This document shows, one piece after another, positions 8,786 to 16,653 of a DNA stretch of 64,000 bases. Both the position numbers and the translations under genes were made by a program. Where the stretch lies: positions 345,001-409,000 of the forward strand of contig CATOSK010000003.1 of NCBI GenBank assembly GCA_951812535.1. Reading direction: 5' to 3'. Each line of letters begins with the position of its first letter. Within the stretch, counting starts at the first letter, position 1. This stretch comes from an uncultured Dehalococcoidia bacterium (GTDB lineage: Bacteria > Chloroflexota > Dehalococcoidia > Lucifugimonadales > UBA3495). The notes under the pieces were generated by a model. That model was not told the DNA's origin. It made no database searches and saw only the letters and a program-made list of their open reading frames with translations.

Positions 8786-9199
8786 CTAGCCAGCGGAGGG
8801 CTTGAAGAAGGGGACGCTGATCCGGTCGGTGGCCTGGACGAAGGTTACCTCGACGGGCATCCCGATAGTCACATCGCGGGGGTTGCACTCGACGATGTTG
8901 CTGAACATGCGGACGCCCTCTTCCAGCTCGACGAGGGCGAGGACGTAGGGGACTTCCTGGGCGAATCCCTGGGTGCGGTTCTGGTAGGTGACGGTGTAGG
9001 TCCAGACGGTGCCGCGGCCGGTGGATTTGACCCAGCGGATGTCGGTGGACCAGCAGTTAGCGCAGATTCCACGGGGGTAGAACTGGTACTCGCCGCACTT
9101 GTCGCAGCGCTGGATGACCAACTCGCCGCGGCGGCACGATTCCCAATAGGGACGGGTCTCTCCGACGACGGTGGGTAAAGGCTTGGTCCATTCGGGCAT
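8786..9199 (-). CDS. Zn-ribbon/OB-fold DUF35 protein, thiolase partner
   Basis: 137-residue protein with a rubredoxin-like zinc ribbon (CDKCGEY...CANCWS, four Cys near residues 32-50) followed by an OB-fold (about residues 60-130). DUF35 proteins bind acyl-CoA and partner with thiolase-like enzymes. ATG at 9199 is preceded by GAGGG, which lies in the end of the thiolase gene, only one base separating the thiolase stop from this ATG. The two genes are therefore probably translationally coupled and the products form a complex. It is the last gene of this minus-strand unit. Confidence 0.9.
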   Translation of the reverse strand: MPEWTKPLPTVVGETRPYWESCRRGELVIQRCDKCGEYQFYPRGICANCWSTDIRWVKSTGRGTVWTYTVTYQNRTQGFAQEVPYVLALVELEEGVRMFSNIVECNPRDVTIGMPVEVTFVQATDRISVPFFKPSAG

Positions 9200-9200
9200 G

Positions 9201-10382
9201 CTAGTCCCTCCCGAGAATTACGGTACCGCCGCTGTGGCGGGAGCCGAGAGCGCCGCCGGTGCCGTGGCACAGGGCGATCTGGCAGTTTTCGACCTGGCGG
9301 GGTGTTCCCGCGAACTGGTGCCGGAGCTGGCGGGTGGCTTCCAACAGAAGGAAGATGCCTCGCATCCCCGGATGGTTGGAGGAGAGGCCGCCGCCGTCGG
9401 TGTTGATGGGCAGTTCGCCGCCGACCTTGAGGCGCCCGCCTGAGACGAACTCGCCACCCTCTCCCTTCTTGCAGAAGCCAAGGTCTTCCAAGGTCTCCAC
9501 GACGGTGATGGTGAAGGAGTCGTAGACCATGGCCATGTCGATGTCGGCGTGGGTGACGCCGGCCATCTCAAAGGCGCGGGGCGCGCTCTGGTGGGCGGCG
9601 ATGTAGATGAGGTCGCGCTGACCGGCGCCCTGGTGGGCGATGGCCTCGCCGGTGCCGAGGACCCAGACGGGATGCTGCCGACAATTGCGGGCGACCTCGG
9701 GGGATGCCACGACGACCGCTCCGCCGCCGTCGGTGATGACGCAGCAGTCAAGGAGGTGGAGGGGCGACGAGATCACGCGGGCGTTGACCACATCCCCGAC
9801 GGTGATGGGGGTGCGGAACAGGGCGTCGGGGTTCATGGAAGCGTGGTGCCGCATCGCTACGGAGACCTCGGCGAGCTGCTCGGAGGTGGTGCCGTAGAGG
9901 TGCATGTGGCGCTGGGCGATCATGGCGTAGAGCCCGACGGTGGTCAGGCCATAGATTTCCTCGAAGCTGTCCGGGGAGGGGTCGAGGCGGGGGTGGCCGT
10001 AGCGTCCGACGCCGCCGGTGCCGACGGAGACGCCGCCGGAACGGGCGAGGCTGCTGTAGGTGATGACAGCGCAGTTGATGCGGCCGGCGGCGATGGCGGT
10101 GAGGGCGTGGGAGAGGTGGAACTCGAAGGAGCCGCCACCGACGGTGGTATTGTCCACGTATTTGGGGTACATGTTGAGGTAGTCGGCCAGGTTCATCCCG
10201 CTGTTGCGGATGCTGCTGGAGGCGGTGAAGAGGCCGTCGACGTCGTTCTTGGTCAGGCCGGCGTCTTCGAGGGCCTTGATGACGCTCTCGCCCTGGATCT
10301 GGAGCTCGCTGAGGTCGGGGGCGTAACGGGTAACGTGCTCGTGGATGCCCACTATGGCGGCGCCGTGCTTAAGGTCGACCAT
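9201..10382 (-). CDS. Thiolase-superfamily protein (lipid-transfer/SCP-x type)
   Basis: 393 residues, the usual length for thiolase-fold enzymes acting on acyl-CoA. ATG at 10382 follows GGAGG. The N-terminal half contains the thiolase core (ALTAIAAGRINCAVI). At the place of the nucleophilic Cys of classical thiolases it reads VGGGSFEFH, with no Cys. The usual NxHGG motif reads NTDGGG, while CHGTGG near the C-terminus is kept. Such changes are typical of SCP-x/Ltp2-like members, some of which act as retro-aldolases with a DUF35 partner, as found next door. Claisen thiolysis is therefore doubtful; an aldolase or carrier role is inferred. Confidence 0.85.
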   Translation of the reverse strand: MVDLKHGAAIVGIHEHVTRYAPDLSELQIQGESVIKALEDAGLTKNDVDGLFTASSSIRNSGMNLADYLNMYPKYVDNTTVGGGSFEFHLSHALTAIAAGRINCAVITYSSLARSGGVSVGTGGVGRYGHPRLDPSPDSFEEIYGLTTVGLYAMIAQRHMHLYGTTSEQLAEVSVAMRHHASMNPDALFRTPITVGDVVNARVISSPLHLLDCCVITDGGGAVVVASPEVARNCRQHPVWVLGTGEAIAHQGAGQRDLIYIAAHQSAPRAFEMAGVTHADIDMAMVYDSFTITVVETLEDLGFCKKGEGGEFVSGGRLKVGGELPINTDGGGLSSNHPGMRGIFLLLEATRQLRHQFAGTPRQVENCQIALCHGTGGALGSRHSGGTVILGRD

Positions 10383-10690
10383 AAAGAATCCTCCAAAGGG
10401 GGCTGAAACGGGGCGGTGCCATTATGCCATAGAAGCCGGGATGGGGACAAAGGAGGAGGCAGGAGTGGCTGGGACGAAAACCAAAAGGGTCCTATTGGTC
10501 CAATTCTGTCCCATCGGCGAAGGCCGCAAGGGAGTTATTGGAAGCGGCGACGGAGCGTCCGTTTTTCCGGTTTTTCTTGTTTGTGGGACATTTGGGGTGT
10601 TTTCGAAGGATTTGAGCACGGATTCATGGCGCGGCGAGTCCCAAAGTATGTCAATAGAGCGTCAAAGTGTCTCCGGTTTGGGCCAGAACC

Positions 10691-10740
10691 GGGACGAGGT
10701 GGGACGTTTTGAGACACTTTGGGACATTTCGGGACATTGG
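10691..10740 (+). repeat. Decamer repeat block, copy 1
   Basis: Five successive 10-base units: GGGACGAGGT, GGGACGTTTT, GAGACACTTT, GGGACATTTC, GGGACATTGG. Two further units lie in register at 10585-10604 and one isolated copy at about 10884-10893. Related blocks occur at 13999-14028 and, inverted, at 47619-47648. Confidence 0.7.
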
Positions 10741-10943
10741 CTCGGAGGGAGTTGGGACCAGCAGGATTGCGAGGGATCGGAGGAACTTTTCCTGGTGCTT
10801 TTTGCGGTATTCGGGGCAGTGGAGAGGTGGCGGCGGGTCGGCTATCCCTGAATCCTGGGAGGCGGTTGTACGGGGGGATGATGATGGGACGTTTCACCCT
10901 TTGATGGTACGCGGGTGAGGCAACGGCGCGCAAGGGGGAGAGC

Positions 10944-10955
10944 GTCAGTAAGGGG
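10944..10955 (+). repeat. GTCAGTAAGGGG box, copy 1
   Basis: The 12-base sequence GTCAGTAAGGGG is identical to 14117-14128, and both lie downstream of a decamer block. A partial match lies inverted at 47508-47526. Confidence 0.5.
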
Positions 10956-11162
10956 GGCGGGAACGGGGGTGCTGAAGATGTCCGGCCGAACCTCAGAGGA
11001 GATGCAGCCTGATCAAGTCCCCTTCGGACCAACGAGCCTGGACCACGATGATGCTGCGCAACGTCGCCAACGCGAAGGCTTCCCCCGGACGGCTGTAAGG
11101 CACTGTCACCCGACGTCCGTCGGGATGTGCAAAGCGGGCATGGCTGCGGATCGGCTAGAGAC

Positions 11163-11299
11163 ATTTGCAAAACGGTGTTGGGAGGCCTCGGGTGCGAGTT
11201 CCAACCGGAAGGATTGACGGGGGTCTGGGTCCCCGCCTGCGCGGGGATGACGGAAGAGAAGGATGCGCGGGGGCAGGATGTGCGCGGGGATGACGGAAA
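11163..11299 (+). repeat. Dispersed GC-rich intergenic repeat, copy A
   Basis: Begins with TTTGCAAAA-like sequence, passes AACCGGAAGG and GGGTCTGG, and ends in CCTGCGCGGGGATGACGG followed by a second GCGCGGGGATGACGG. The same order of blocks recurs at 34637-34749, and partly at 21913-22000. No coding capacity is apparent. Confidence 0.6.
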
Positions 11300-11313
11300 G
11301 AGGATTGCCGCCT

Positions 11314-11520
11314 TTACTGTTGGCTGCGGGTCTCGGACAAAGGCTTACCTTCCTGCTCGAACTCGTCCAAGATCATTTCCAGGACTTCCTGGATGTTTTT
11401 TAGAGCGTTTTCGCGGGTCTGTCCCCAGGTGGAGGCCCCGATGTGTTCCCAAGAAGGGTAAAACGCCCTCCAGCCTTCCTTGTTGGGTTCGACAACTACG
11501 GAGAACACGCAGGTTTGCAC
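11314..11520 (-). CDS. HicB-like antitoxin-family protein (orphan)
   Basis: 68 residues from a GTG at 11520. The sequence (FSVVVEPNKEGWRAFYPSWEHIGASTWG then an amphipathic helix ENALKNIQEVLEMILDEFE) matches the short HicB fold, a partial RNase-H-like domain that neutralises HicA toxins. No HicA-like double-stranded RNA-binding gene is present on either side, so it is either solitary or has lost its partner. No DNA-binding C-terminal domain is present. It lies beside repeats and is convergent with none of its neighbours' operons. Confidence 0.65.
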   Translation of the reverse strand: MQTCVFSVVVEPNKEGWRAFYPSWEHIGASTWGQTRENALKNIQEVLEMILDEFEQEGKPLSETRSQQ

Positions 11521-11772
11521 GGCGTCCTCGTCCGGGGACCATTAGCCGGCGACTCTTGGGCCCATTGTACATTGGGAGCGTCTTGCTCCGATGGGGAGCC
11601 AGTTGCTGAGTTTCCCCGGACGAGGAAATGGCGTCGGAGCGTCCGGGGTTCTTTTGACAGAGAATGGCAACACTGCTAAGGTTTACGGTGCTTTTCGGCC
11701 GGGTGCGAACGAAGGGAGCGCGGGGGTCGAGAGAGCCTATCCAAGTCATGTTCTGGGTGAGGGTGCAACGGA

Positions 11773-12279
11773 ATGAACTGGGCCGAGACGATTGTGCAGG
11801 CGTTGAAGAACTGGGACACCTCGCTGATTGCCTACGTCCCGGATATATCGATTGACAGGGTGACCAGCCGGATAGACGCGGACCCGTTTTTCCACCTGGT
11901 TTCATGCAGCCGGGAGGAGGAAGCGGTGGGCGTGGCCGTGGGGGCCTACGCGACGGGCCGCAACTCGGCGGTGTTCATGCAGTCCAGCGGGTTCGGCAAC
12001 AGCGTCAATGCCATCGCCAGCCTGTGCATTCCGGCACGGACCCCGATCCCGATGTTCCTCAACCTGCGGGGCGGCCCGGGTGAGTTCAACATCGCGCAGG
12101 TGCCTATGGGGCGTTCGACCCGTCCGATCCTGGACCAACTGGGGCTGGTGCACTTCACGTTGGAAGACGAGTACCGGATGGACAACATCGTCGACGGGGC
12201 GATGAAGCTGTGCCACGCCAACCGGCAGCCGGTAGCGATCTGCCTGACCCAACTGCTGCACGGAGGGAAGATTGCTTAG
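11773..12279 (+). CDS. TPP-dependent decarboxylase alpha subunit (ComD-like)
   Basis: 168 residues; ATG at 11773 after GAGGG. It is the N-terminal PYR-type half of a split thiamine-diphosphate enzyme. The conserved Glu that activates the cofactor lies in SREEEAVGVAVGAYATG. SSGFGNSVNAIASL and RGGPGEFN are typical of sulfopyruvate or phosphonopyruvate decarboxylase alpha chains. The stop overlaps the start of the beta subunit by 8 bases, indicating coupled translation. Choice between 2-oxo-acids (sulfopyruvate, phosphonopyruvate) cannot be made from sequence alone; nearby TauE exporters mildly favour sulfonate metabolism. Confidence 0.85.
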   Translation: MNWAETIVQALKNWDTSLIAYVPDISIDRVTSRIDADPFFHLVSCSREEEAVGVAVGAYATGRNSAVFMQSSGFGNSVNAIASLCIPARTPIPMFLNLRGGPGEFNIAQVPMGRSTRPILDQLGLVHFTLEDEYRMDNIVDGAMKLCHANRQPVAICLTQLLHGGKIA

Positions 12280-12826
12280 GTTCGAAGCTACGCAACTGGT
12301 ATTGAAACACGCTGGAAACCGGCCCATCGTCAGCAACCTGGGGCCGACTACGGACGAACTGTGGCACGCCGGGCACCGGGACCGGAACTTCTATACCTAC
12401 GGGAACATGGGGCTGTGTTCATCCATCGCGCTGGGGATGGCGGTATCAACCGGCGAGCAGGTGATTTCGCTCGATGGCGACGGGTCGCTACTGATGAACC
12501 TGGGGACCATCGCGACGATAGGAAGGGAGCAGCCGAAGAACCTGATCGTCATTGTCTGGGACAACGAGCAGTGGGGACAGACGGGGCACCAAGCCAGCCA
12601 CACCGCCCACGGCACGGACCTGGAACAGGTGGCCCGCAGCTGCAGCATTGAGCACACGGAGACGGTGCGGGACCTGGAGTCGCTGGAGGGGGCGTTGCTG
12701 CAGGCGCTGGAGCAGGAAGGGCCCTGGTTCATAGTGGCGAAGATTGAGGAGGCGGGGTACATGCCGGTCTCGCCGATTGAGCCGGAGATGACGCTGTACC
12801 GGTTCCGCAACTCGTTCAAGGAGTAA
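12272..12826 (+). CDS. TPP-dependent decarboxylase beta subunit (ComE-like)
   Basis: 184 residues, forming with the preceding protein a two-chain TPP decarboxylase. It begins at TTG (12272) overlapping the upstream stop; GGAGGG lies just before. The cofactor-binding motif is GDGSLLMNLGTI...VWDN, the GDG-N pattern that holds Mg2+ and the diphosphate. The preceding GNMGLCSSIALGMA segment is standard for ComE chains. Substrate assignment is as uncertain as for the alpha subunit. A bidirectional terminator follows at 12881-12909. Confidence 0.87.
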   Translation: MLRFEATQLVLKHAGNRPIVSNLGPTTDELWHAGHRDRNFYTYGNMGLCSSIALGMAVSTGEQVISLDGDGSLLMNLGTIATIGREQPKNLIVIVWDNEQWGQTGHQASHTAHGTDLEQVARSCSIEHTETVRDLESLEGALLQALEQEGPWFIVAKIEEAGYMPVSPIEPEMTLYRFRNSFKE

Positions 12827-12874
12827 CGCGGCACCGAGGCGTAAGCGTCGGGGCGCTTGTGCCGGAAGCCCTGA

Positions 12875-12909
12875 AAAAAGAAAGCCCGGGCGGTGACCGC
12901 CCGGGCTTT
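12875..12909 (-). terminator. Bidirectional terminator between convergent genes
   Basis: A 29-base near-perfect palindrome (12881-12909) with a 13-bp stem centred on GTGAC. On the minus strand it is followed by CTTTTTTC, serving the dienelactone hydrolase gene. On the plus strand it closes the ComD/ComE unit, with only the three stem Ts. Confidence 0.8.
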
Positions 12910-12943
12910 CGACATTGTCCCTTCGGAGGTTGGAGCGGGCTGG

Positions 12944-13741
12944 TTAGGCCAGGTTCTCCTTGAAGAAGGCGACGGTGCGGGCGAAGGCGTCGTCCGCAGC
13001 GGCCTGGTTGTAGCTGCCACGCTCGTCGCAGTTGAAGCCGTGCCCGGCGTCGGGGTAGGACTTGAAGTCGTGGGCGACACCGGCCGAGGATAGGGCGGCG
13101 GCAATGGCGTCAACATCGGCGGGTGAGGGGTTTTCATCCTGGCCGCCGAAGTTGCCCAGCACGGGGCAGCTGATGTTGCCAGTCAGGTCAATGGGGGCAG
13201 ACCCGTCGCCGAAGGGGATGAGGATCCGTCCGCCGTAGTAAACCGCGGCGCCGCTGAGGCCTTCGCAGCTGGTGGCGGCGAGGTAGGCAATGCGTCCGCC
13301 GACGCAGTAGCCGACGATGCCGATCTTGTTGCCGTTGGTGCGGCGGAACTGTTCGGACTGGGTCCACTTGATTACTTCGTTGATGTCCTCGACGATTTCG
13401 TCATCGCGGAGGGCTTCCATGTAGCGGGTGCGGGCGGGGACGTCTTCGTCGCCATAGCCCAGCTTGGGATTGGGATGTTCGCGGTGGAACATGGCGGGAG
13501 CAACCGCGACGAACCCTTCGGCGGCGAACTTGTCGCAGACGCGCTCGATGTGGCGGTTGACGCCAAAGGCTTCCTGGATGACGATGATGGTCGGCCAGCT
13601 GTTGCCGGCACTGGGCAGGGGATGGCTGACGTACATAGCCATGTCCTGGCTTTCGGCGCCCATGTTAGCGTCATAGCTCTGCCCGGGGTGGTCCTCGCCT
13701 TCGCCACCGGCAAACCGTAGATGTTCCCAAAGTGATGGCAT
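12944..13741 (-). CDS. Dienelactone hydrolase family protein
   Basis: 265 residues with the alpha/beta-hydrolase fold of dienelactone hydrolases. The catalytic Cys lies in GYCVGGRIAYLAAT, the Asp in NFGGQDENPSPADV, and the His in YPDAGHGFNC. The oxyanion region is VIQEAFGVNRHI. The ATG at 13741 is preceded by a long AAGGAGGAGG site. The protein is cytoplasmic and single-gene on the minus strand. The real substrate (dienelactone or another small ester or lactone) is unknown. Confidence 0.92.
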   Translation of the reverse strand: MPSLWEHLRFAGGEGEDHPGQSYDANMGAESQDMAMYVSHPLPSAGNSWPTIIVIQEAFGVNRHIERVCDKFAAEGFVAVAPAMFHREHPNPKLGYGDEDVPARTRYMEALRDDEIVEDINEVIKWTQSEQFRRTNGNKIGIVGYCVGGRIAYLAATSCEGLSGAAVYYGGRILIPFGDGSAPIDLTGNISCPVLGNFGGQDENPSPADVDAIAAALSSAGVAHDFKSYPDAGHGFNCDERGSYNQAAADDAFARTVAFFKENLA

Positions 13742-13998
13742 ACTTAGCCTCCTCCTCCTTAAGTGAGTTCAAGGGCTCCGCCGCTATAAGCGGGAACGCT
13801 CCAGCGACCACCGGGTCAGGCCAGGGGTTCCCCGGGGAGCAACTTCACATGTCCTGGGCGGCACAACTGCGGTGGAGCGCAGCACCTTCCCAAGTTGGCC
13901 CGATTTTAGCAAAGGTGAAGGGAACATACAAGCCGACGCGCAAGGGTAGCGAGCCAGGAAGAATTCCACAGGACCCGCCGGGGCGGGAGAATTTTTTG

Positions 13999-14028
13999 TG
14001 TCGCATTTTGTTGCAATCTGTCGCATTT
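13999..14028 (+). repeat. Decamer repeat block, copy 2
   Basis: Three units of ten bases: TGTCGCATTT, TGTTGCAATC, TGTCGCATTT, then CGGCCCG. The same order occurs inverted at 47619-47648. Confidence 0.65.
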
Positions 14029-14102
14029 CGGCCCGTACAGGCTGGGTTTGCAGGGTCTCTGGTCTGCGACTGAAGATATGGTATCCGAGTGACGGCAGGG
14101 TA

Positions 14103-14128
14103 GGGAAGGGGCAACTGTCAGTAAGGGG
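14103..14128 (+). repeat. GTCAGTAAGGGG box, copy 2
   Basis: GGGAAGGGGCAACTGTCAG (14103-14121) matches the inverted copy at 47508-47526 over 19 bases. The overlapping GTCAGTAAGGGG matches 10944-10955. Confidence 0.6.
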
Positions 14129-14252
14129 AAGGGATTGGGGGATGCCGGGGAAGAGAAGGGTCCGGCATGGTATATTGCTGGCCGGTTACGGAGGGCACCG
14201 AAGTCCACGGGTGGCTTTCCGGGGAATTACGGGTAGACCGGGAGGGAAACAG

Positions 14253-15125
14253 ATGGCGAAGGTGGGGTTTATCGGATTGGGGACGATGGGCGGGCCGATG
14301 GCGCAGCGGCTGCTGGACGCCGGGCACGAAGTTACGGGGTACAACCGGACGCGGGCCCGGGCCGAGTGGCTGGCTCACCTGGGGGTGGAACTGGCGGACA
14401 GTCCGAGGGCGGTGGCGGAGGCGTCGGAGGTTACGCTGGCCATGCTGCGGGACACGCAGGCGCTCCATGATGTGGCGGAAGGACCTGATGGTGTGCTGGC
14501 GGGACTGGGGCCGGGGAAGGTGTTCGCGGACATGAGCACGGTCAGCCCGGAAGCGAGCCGGGCGCTGTCCGCGCGGGTGGCGGAGACGGGGGCGCGAATG
14601 CTGGACGCGCCGGTGTCGGGCAGTCAGGTGACGCTGCTGGCGGGCCGGCTGTCCATCATGGTCGGGGGAGAACGGGATGTGTTCGAGCGGGTGAAGCCGA
14701 TCCTGGAGGCCATAGGCCCGACGGTGAACTACGTGGGGGAGAACGGCCTGGCGGTGACGATGAAGGTGGCGACGAACCTGAGCCTGCCGGTGCAGGTGCT
14801 GGCCTTCTGCGAGAGCATCCTGCTGGCGGAGAAGAGCGGAATTGCCCGGGACACGGCGATTGAGGTGCTGCTGAACAGCGTGGTGGCGTCGCCGGCGCTG
14901 CAGTACCGGATTCCGCTGATCGTGGATCCGCCGGAGGAGCCGCTGTTCGATGTACACATGATGCAGAAGGACCTGAAGCTGGCCCTGGAGATGGGCGAGT
15001 CGCTGGGAGTACCGCTTCCGACGACCGCGCTGAGCAACCAGTGGCTGACGGCGGCGCGGGGATTCGGGGTGGGGGACCGGGATTTTGCGGCGCTTTACGA
15101 GGTTCTGGCGGGGTTGGCGGGGTGA
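14253..15125 (+). CDS. NAD(P)-dependent beta-hydroxyacid dehydrogenase (HIBADH family)
   Basis: 290 residues. ATG at 14253 follows GGAGGG; the open frame extends upstream but without family similarity. The N-terminal Rossmann domain has GLGTMGGPMA and NRT, favouring NADP over NAD. The substrate-binding signature is DAPVSGSQ, and the catalytic Lys lies in TMKVATN. The C-terminal all-helical domain contains the HMMQKDLKLALE motif. Members reduce or oxidise 3-hydroxyisobutyrate, tartronate semialdehyde, succinic semialdehyde or sulfolactaldehyde; which one applies is not shown by the sequence. Confidence 0.92.
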   Translation: MAKVGFIGLGTMGGPMAQRLLDAGHEVTGYNRTRARAEWLAHLGVELADSPRAVAEASEVTLAMLRDTQALHDVAEGPDGVLAGLGPGKVFADMSTVSPEASRALSARVAETGARMLDAPVSGSQVTLLAGRLSIMVGGERDVFERVKPILEAIGPTVNYVGENGLAVTMKVATNLSLPVQVLAFCESILLAEKSGIARDTAIEVLLNSVVASPALQYRIPLIVDPPEEPLFDVHMMQKDLKLALEMGESLGVPLPTTALSNQWLTAARGFGVGDRDFAALYEVLAGLAG

Positions 15126-15243
15126 CCCTTGGGTCCAATCCCCCAGGGGCGACGCCTTCGTCCCATTTACTGCGATGAACCTGCCTTCCAGCTACCTTCC
15201 CGAGTTTAGAAGAGTCCTTCCCTAATATGAGGACCTGCCGGGC

Positions 15244-16257
15244 TCAAATTGAGCCAATCAACAGCTGGGCAATGGCCCGGTGGACGAGGTTGCGGGCCAT
15301 GGGGAGCTTGTAGGCGTTCTGGGTGAGAGGGCGGGCGTCGGGGAGGGTTAGGCTTCCGGCGTGGGATGGGTCGATGGCGGAGATGGGTTGTCCGGTGAGG
15401 TGGTCTTCGACTTCGGAGGCTCGGTGGGGGATCGGGGCGACTCCGCCGAGGGTGACGGCGGCGTGGGCGATGGTTGGGCCGCCCGGGGAGTCTTGGAGGT
15501 CTATCAGAGCCGCGACGCTAACGAGGGCGAAGTCGCCGGCCTCGCGCTCGCGGGCCTTGAGGTAGAGGCTGCGGCGGGTGGTGTTTCCGCTGGCCAGACG
15601 GGGGATGCGGACTTGGGTGAGAATTTCGCCGGGCCGGAGGCAGTTTTCGCGGGTGATGTCGGCGGATGGGGTGATGAAGTAGTCTCCGATGGGGATGGAG
15701 CGGGTGGCGTTGGGTCCGGCGGTGTCGATGACGGCGTTGAAGGCGAGGAGGGCGACGGCGGTGTCGGAAGGGTGGACGATGTAGCAGCGGTCGCCGCCAG
15801 TGAGGCAGAGGTACTTGCTGTTTCCGGCGATGGCGAAGCAGTGGTCCCCGCCTTTCTTGAGGCAGTTGGTCAACGGGTGGCGGTAGTACCAGCAGCGGGG
15901 CCGCTGGTTGAGGTTGCCGCCCAGGGTGCCGACGTTGCGGATCTGGGGAGTGGCCAGTCCGGCGGCGGCCTGGGCCAGGGCGGTGAATTCTTCCCGGATG
16001 ATGGGGTGGTCCGCGATTTCGGCGATGGTGGCGGCGGCTCCGATGCGGAGTTCTTCGCCGGAGACGGTTATTCCGTGGAGGCCGGGGATGCTGGCGAGGC
16101 TGACAAGGGTTTCCGAGCGGACGACGCCTTCCTTGATCTCGCTGAGGAGGTCGGAGCCTCCGGCGATGGGGAGGACGTTTTCCGATCCGTCTGCGGCCGA
16201 GAGGAGGGCGACGGCTTCGGGGATGGTTTGAGGGGTGAGGAGTTGGCAGGGGGGCAT
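15244..16257 (-). CDS. Molybdenum hydroxylase FAD-binding subunit (CoxM/PaoB-like)
   Basis: 337 residues. It carries electrons from the molybdenum subunit through FAD. ATG at 16257 is preceded by GGAG lying across the stop of the upstream gene. The FAD motifs are LPIAGGSDLL (near residue 30) and IRNVGTLGGNL (near 110). Between them and the C-terminal domain is a Cys-rich stretch (RPRCWYYR...CLKKGGDHC...YLC...GDRC), as in YagS/PaoB-type subunits that hold an extra [4Fe-4S] cluster. It is the last gene of the operon headed by the large subunit at 17071-19323. Confidence 0.92.
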   Translation of the reverse strand: MPPCQLLTPQTIPEAVALLSAADGSENVLPIAGGSDLLSEIKEGVVRSETLVSLASIPGLHGITVSGEELRIGAAATIAEIADHPIIREEFTALAQAAAGLATPQIRNVGTLGGNLNQRPRCWYYRHPLTNCLKKGGDHCFAIAGNSKYLCLTGGDRCYIVHPSDTAVALLAFNAVIDTAGPNATRSIPIGDYFITPSADITRENCLRPGEILTQVRIPRLASGNTTRRSLYLKAREREAGDFALVSVAALIDLQDSPGGPTIAHAAVTLGGVAPIPHRASEVEDHLTGQPISAIDPSHAGSLTLPDARPLTQNAYKLPMARNLVHRAIAQLLIGSI

Positions 16258-16260
16258 GGG

Positions 16261-16653
16261 TTACTCCGGGGCGCGGTAGACGAGGAGCATCTGGTCGATA
16301 AAGGCTTGGGCGCTGGTCCAGGCCTCCACGAAGTCCTGACGGGCAAGATGGCCGCGGTCGGCGTGGATGTGGAGCGCTCCGGCTCCTTCCCAATGGCGTA
16401 TCAGGTCCAGGGTTGCGGAATCCCGGTCTGCGATGCTAACGAGGAATTGCATCTTGGCCCTGATAGGGCCGGGATTGATGCCGTTCTGGTTAGCAACGGC
16501 GTTGATGCACTGCTTGGCAGACTCGTACAGCAACGCTCCGGCAGAGTCCAAGTCACCGTACTGGCCGAACAGCAAGCGGGCTCTGCTCCGGTAATTCCTG
16601 GCCATGGCTTCGTGCCGGGCCGCCAGGCTGGGCCCAGGCCTATTCAGGCTCAC
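16261..16653 (-). CDS. Small HEPN-like helical protein 1
   Basis: 130 residues, GTG start at 16653 inside the end of the preceding gene (14-base overlap). The pattern (YRSRARLLFGQYGDLDSAGALLYESAKQCINAVANQNGI, then a second helical pair) resembles HEPN/PaREP1-type four-helix proteins. No catalytic Rx4-6H motif is present, so RNase activity is not expected. It is probably a paralogue of the upstream protein, with which it may form a heterodimer. Its position inside a molybdenum hydroxylase operon is unexplained. Confidence 0.7.
   Translation of the reverse strand: MSLNRPGPSLAARHEAMARNYRSRARLLFGQYGDLDSAGALLYESAKQCINAVANQNGINPGPIRAKMQFLVSIADRDSATLDLIRHWEGAGALHIHADRGHLARQDFVEAWTSAQAFIDQMLLVYRAPE

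Larger units (their letters stand above)
10383..11313. other. Gene-free interval rich in repeats
   Basis: Over 900 bases without a credible gene. It contains decamer repeats near 10585-10604 and 10691-10740, a GTCAGTAAGGGG box at 10944-10955, and a dispersed GC-rich repeat from 11163. Frames open across it give low-complexity Arg/Pro/Ser translations with no family resemblance. Confidence 0.6.
13742..14252. other. Gene-free interval with composite repeat element
   Basis: About 510 bases between divergent genes. It includes the decamer block at 13999-14028 and the GTCAGTAAGGGG box at 14117-14128. No gene is supported; the frame of the dehydrogenase is open upstream to 13998 but without a credible start. 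Confidence 0.55.

Noticed and set aside
10577-10740. Possible CRISPR or phage attachment site at the decamer repeats
   Set aside because: Units are contiguous and degenerate with no spacers, and no integrase is present. tRNA genes with intact ends lie elsewhere without flanking duplicated ends.
10535-11170. Minus-strand frame of about 211 codons in the repeat-rich interval
   Set aside because: Ser/Pro/Arg-rich translation with no start signal and decamer repeats inside; not protein-like.
11521-11905. A HicA toxin gene upstream of the HicB-like gene
   Set aside because: The minus-strand frame here shows none of the HicA pattern (short double-stranded RNA-binding fold with a catalytic His), so no toxin is called.
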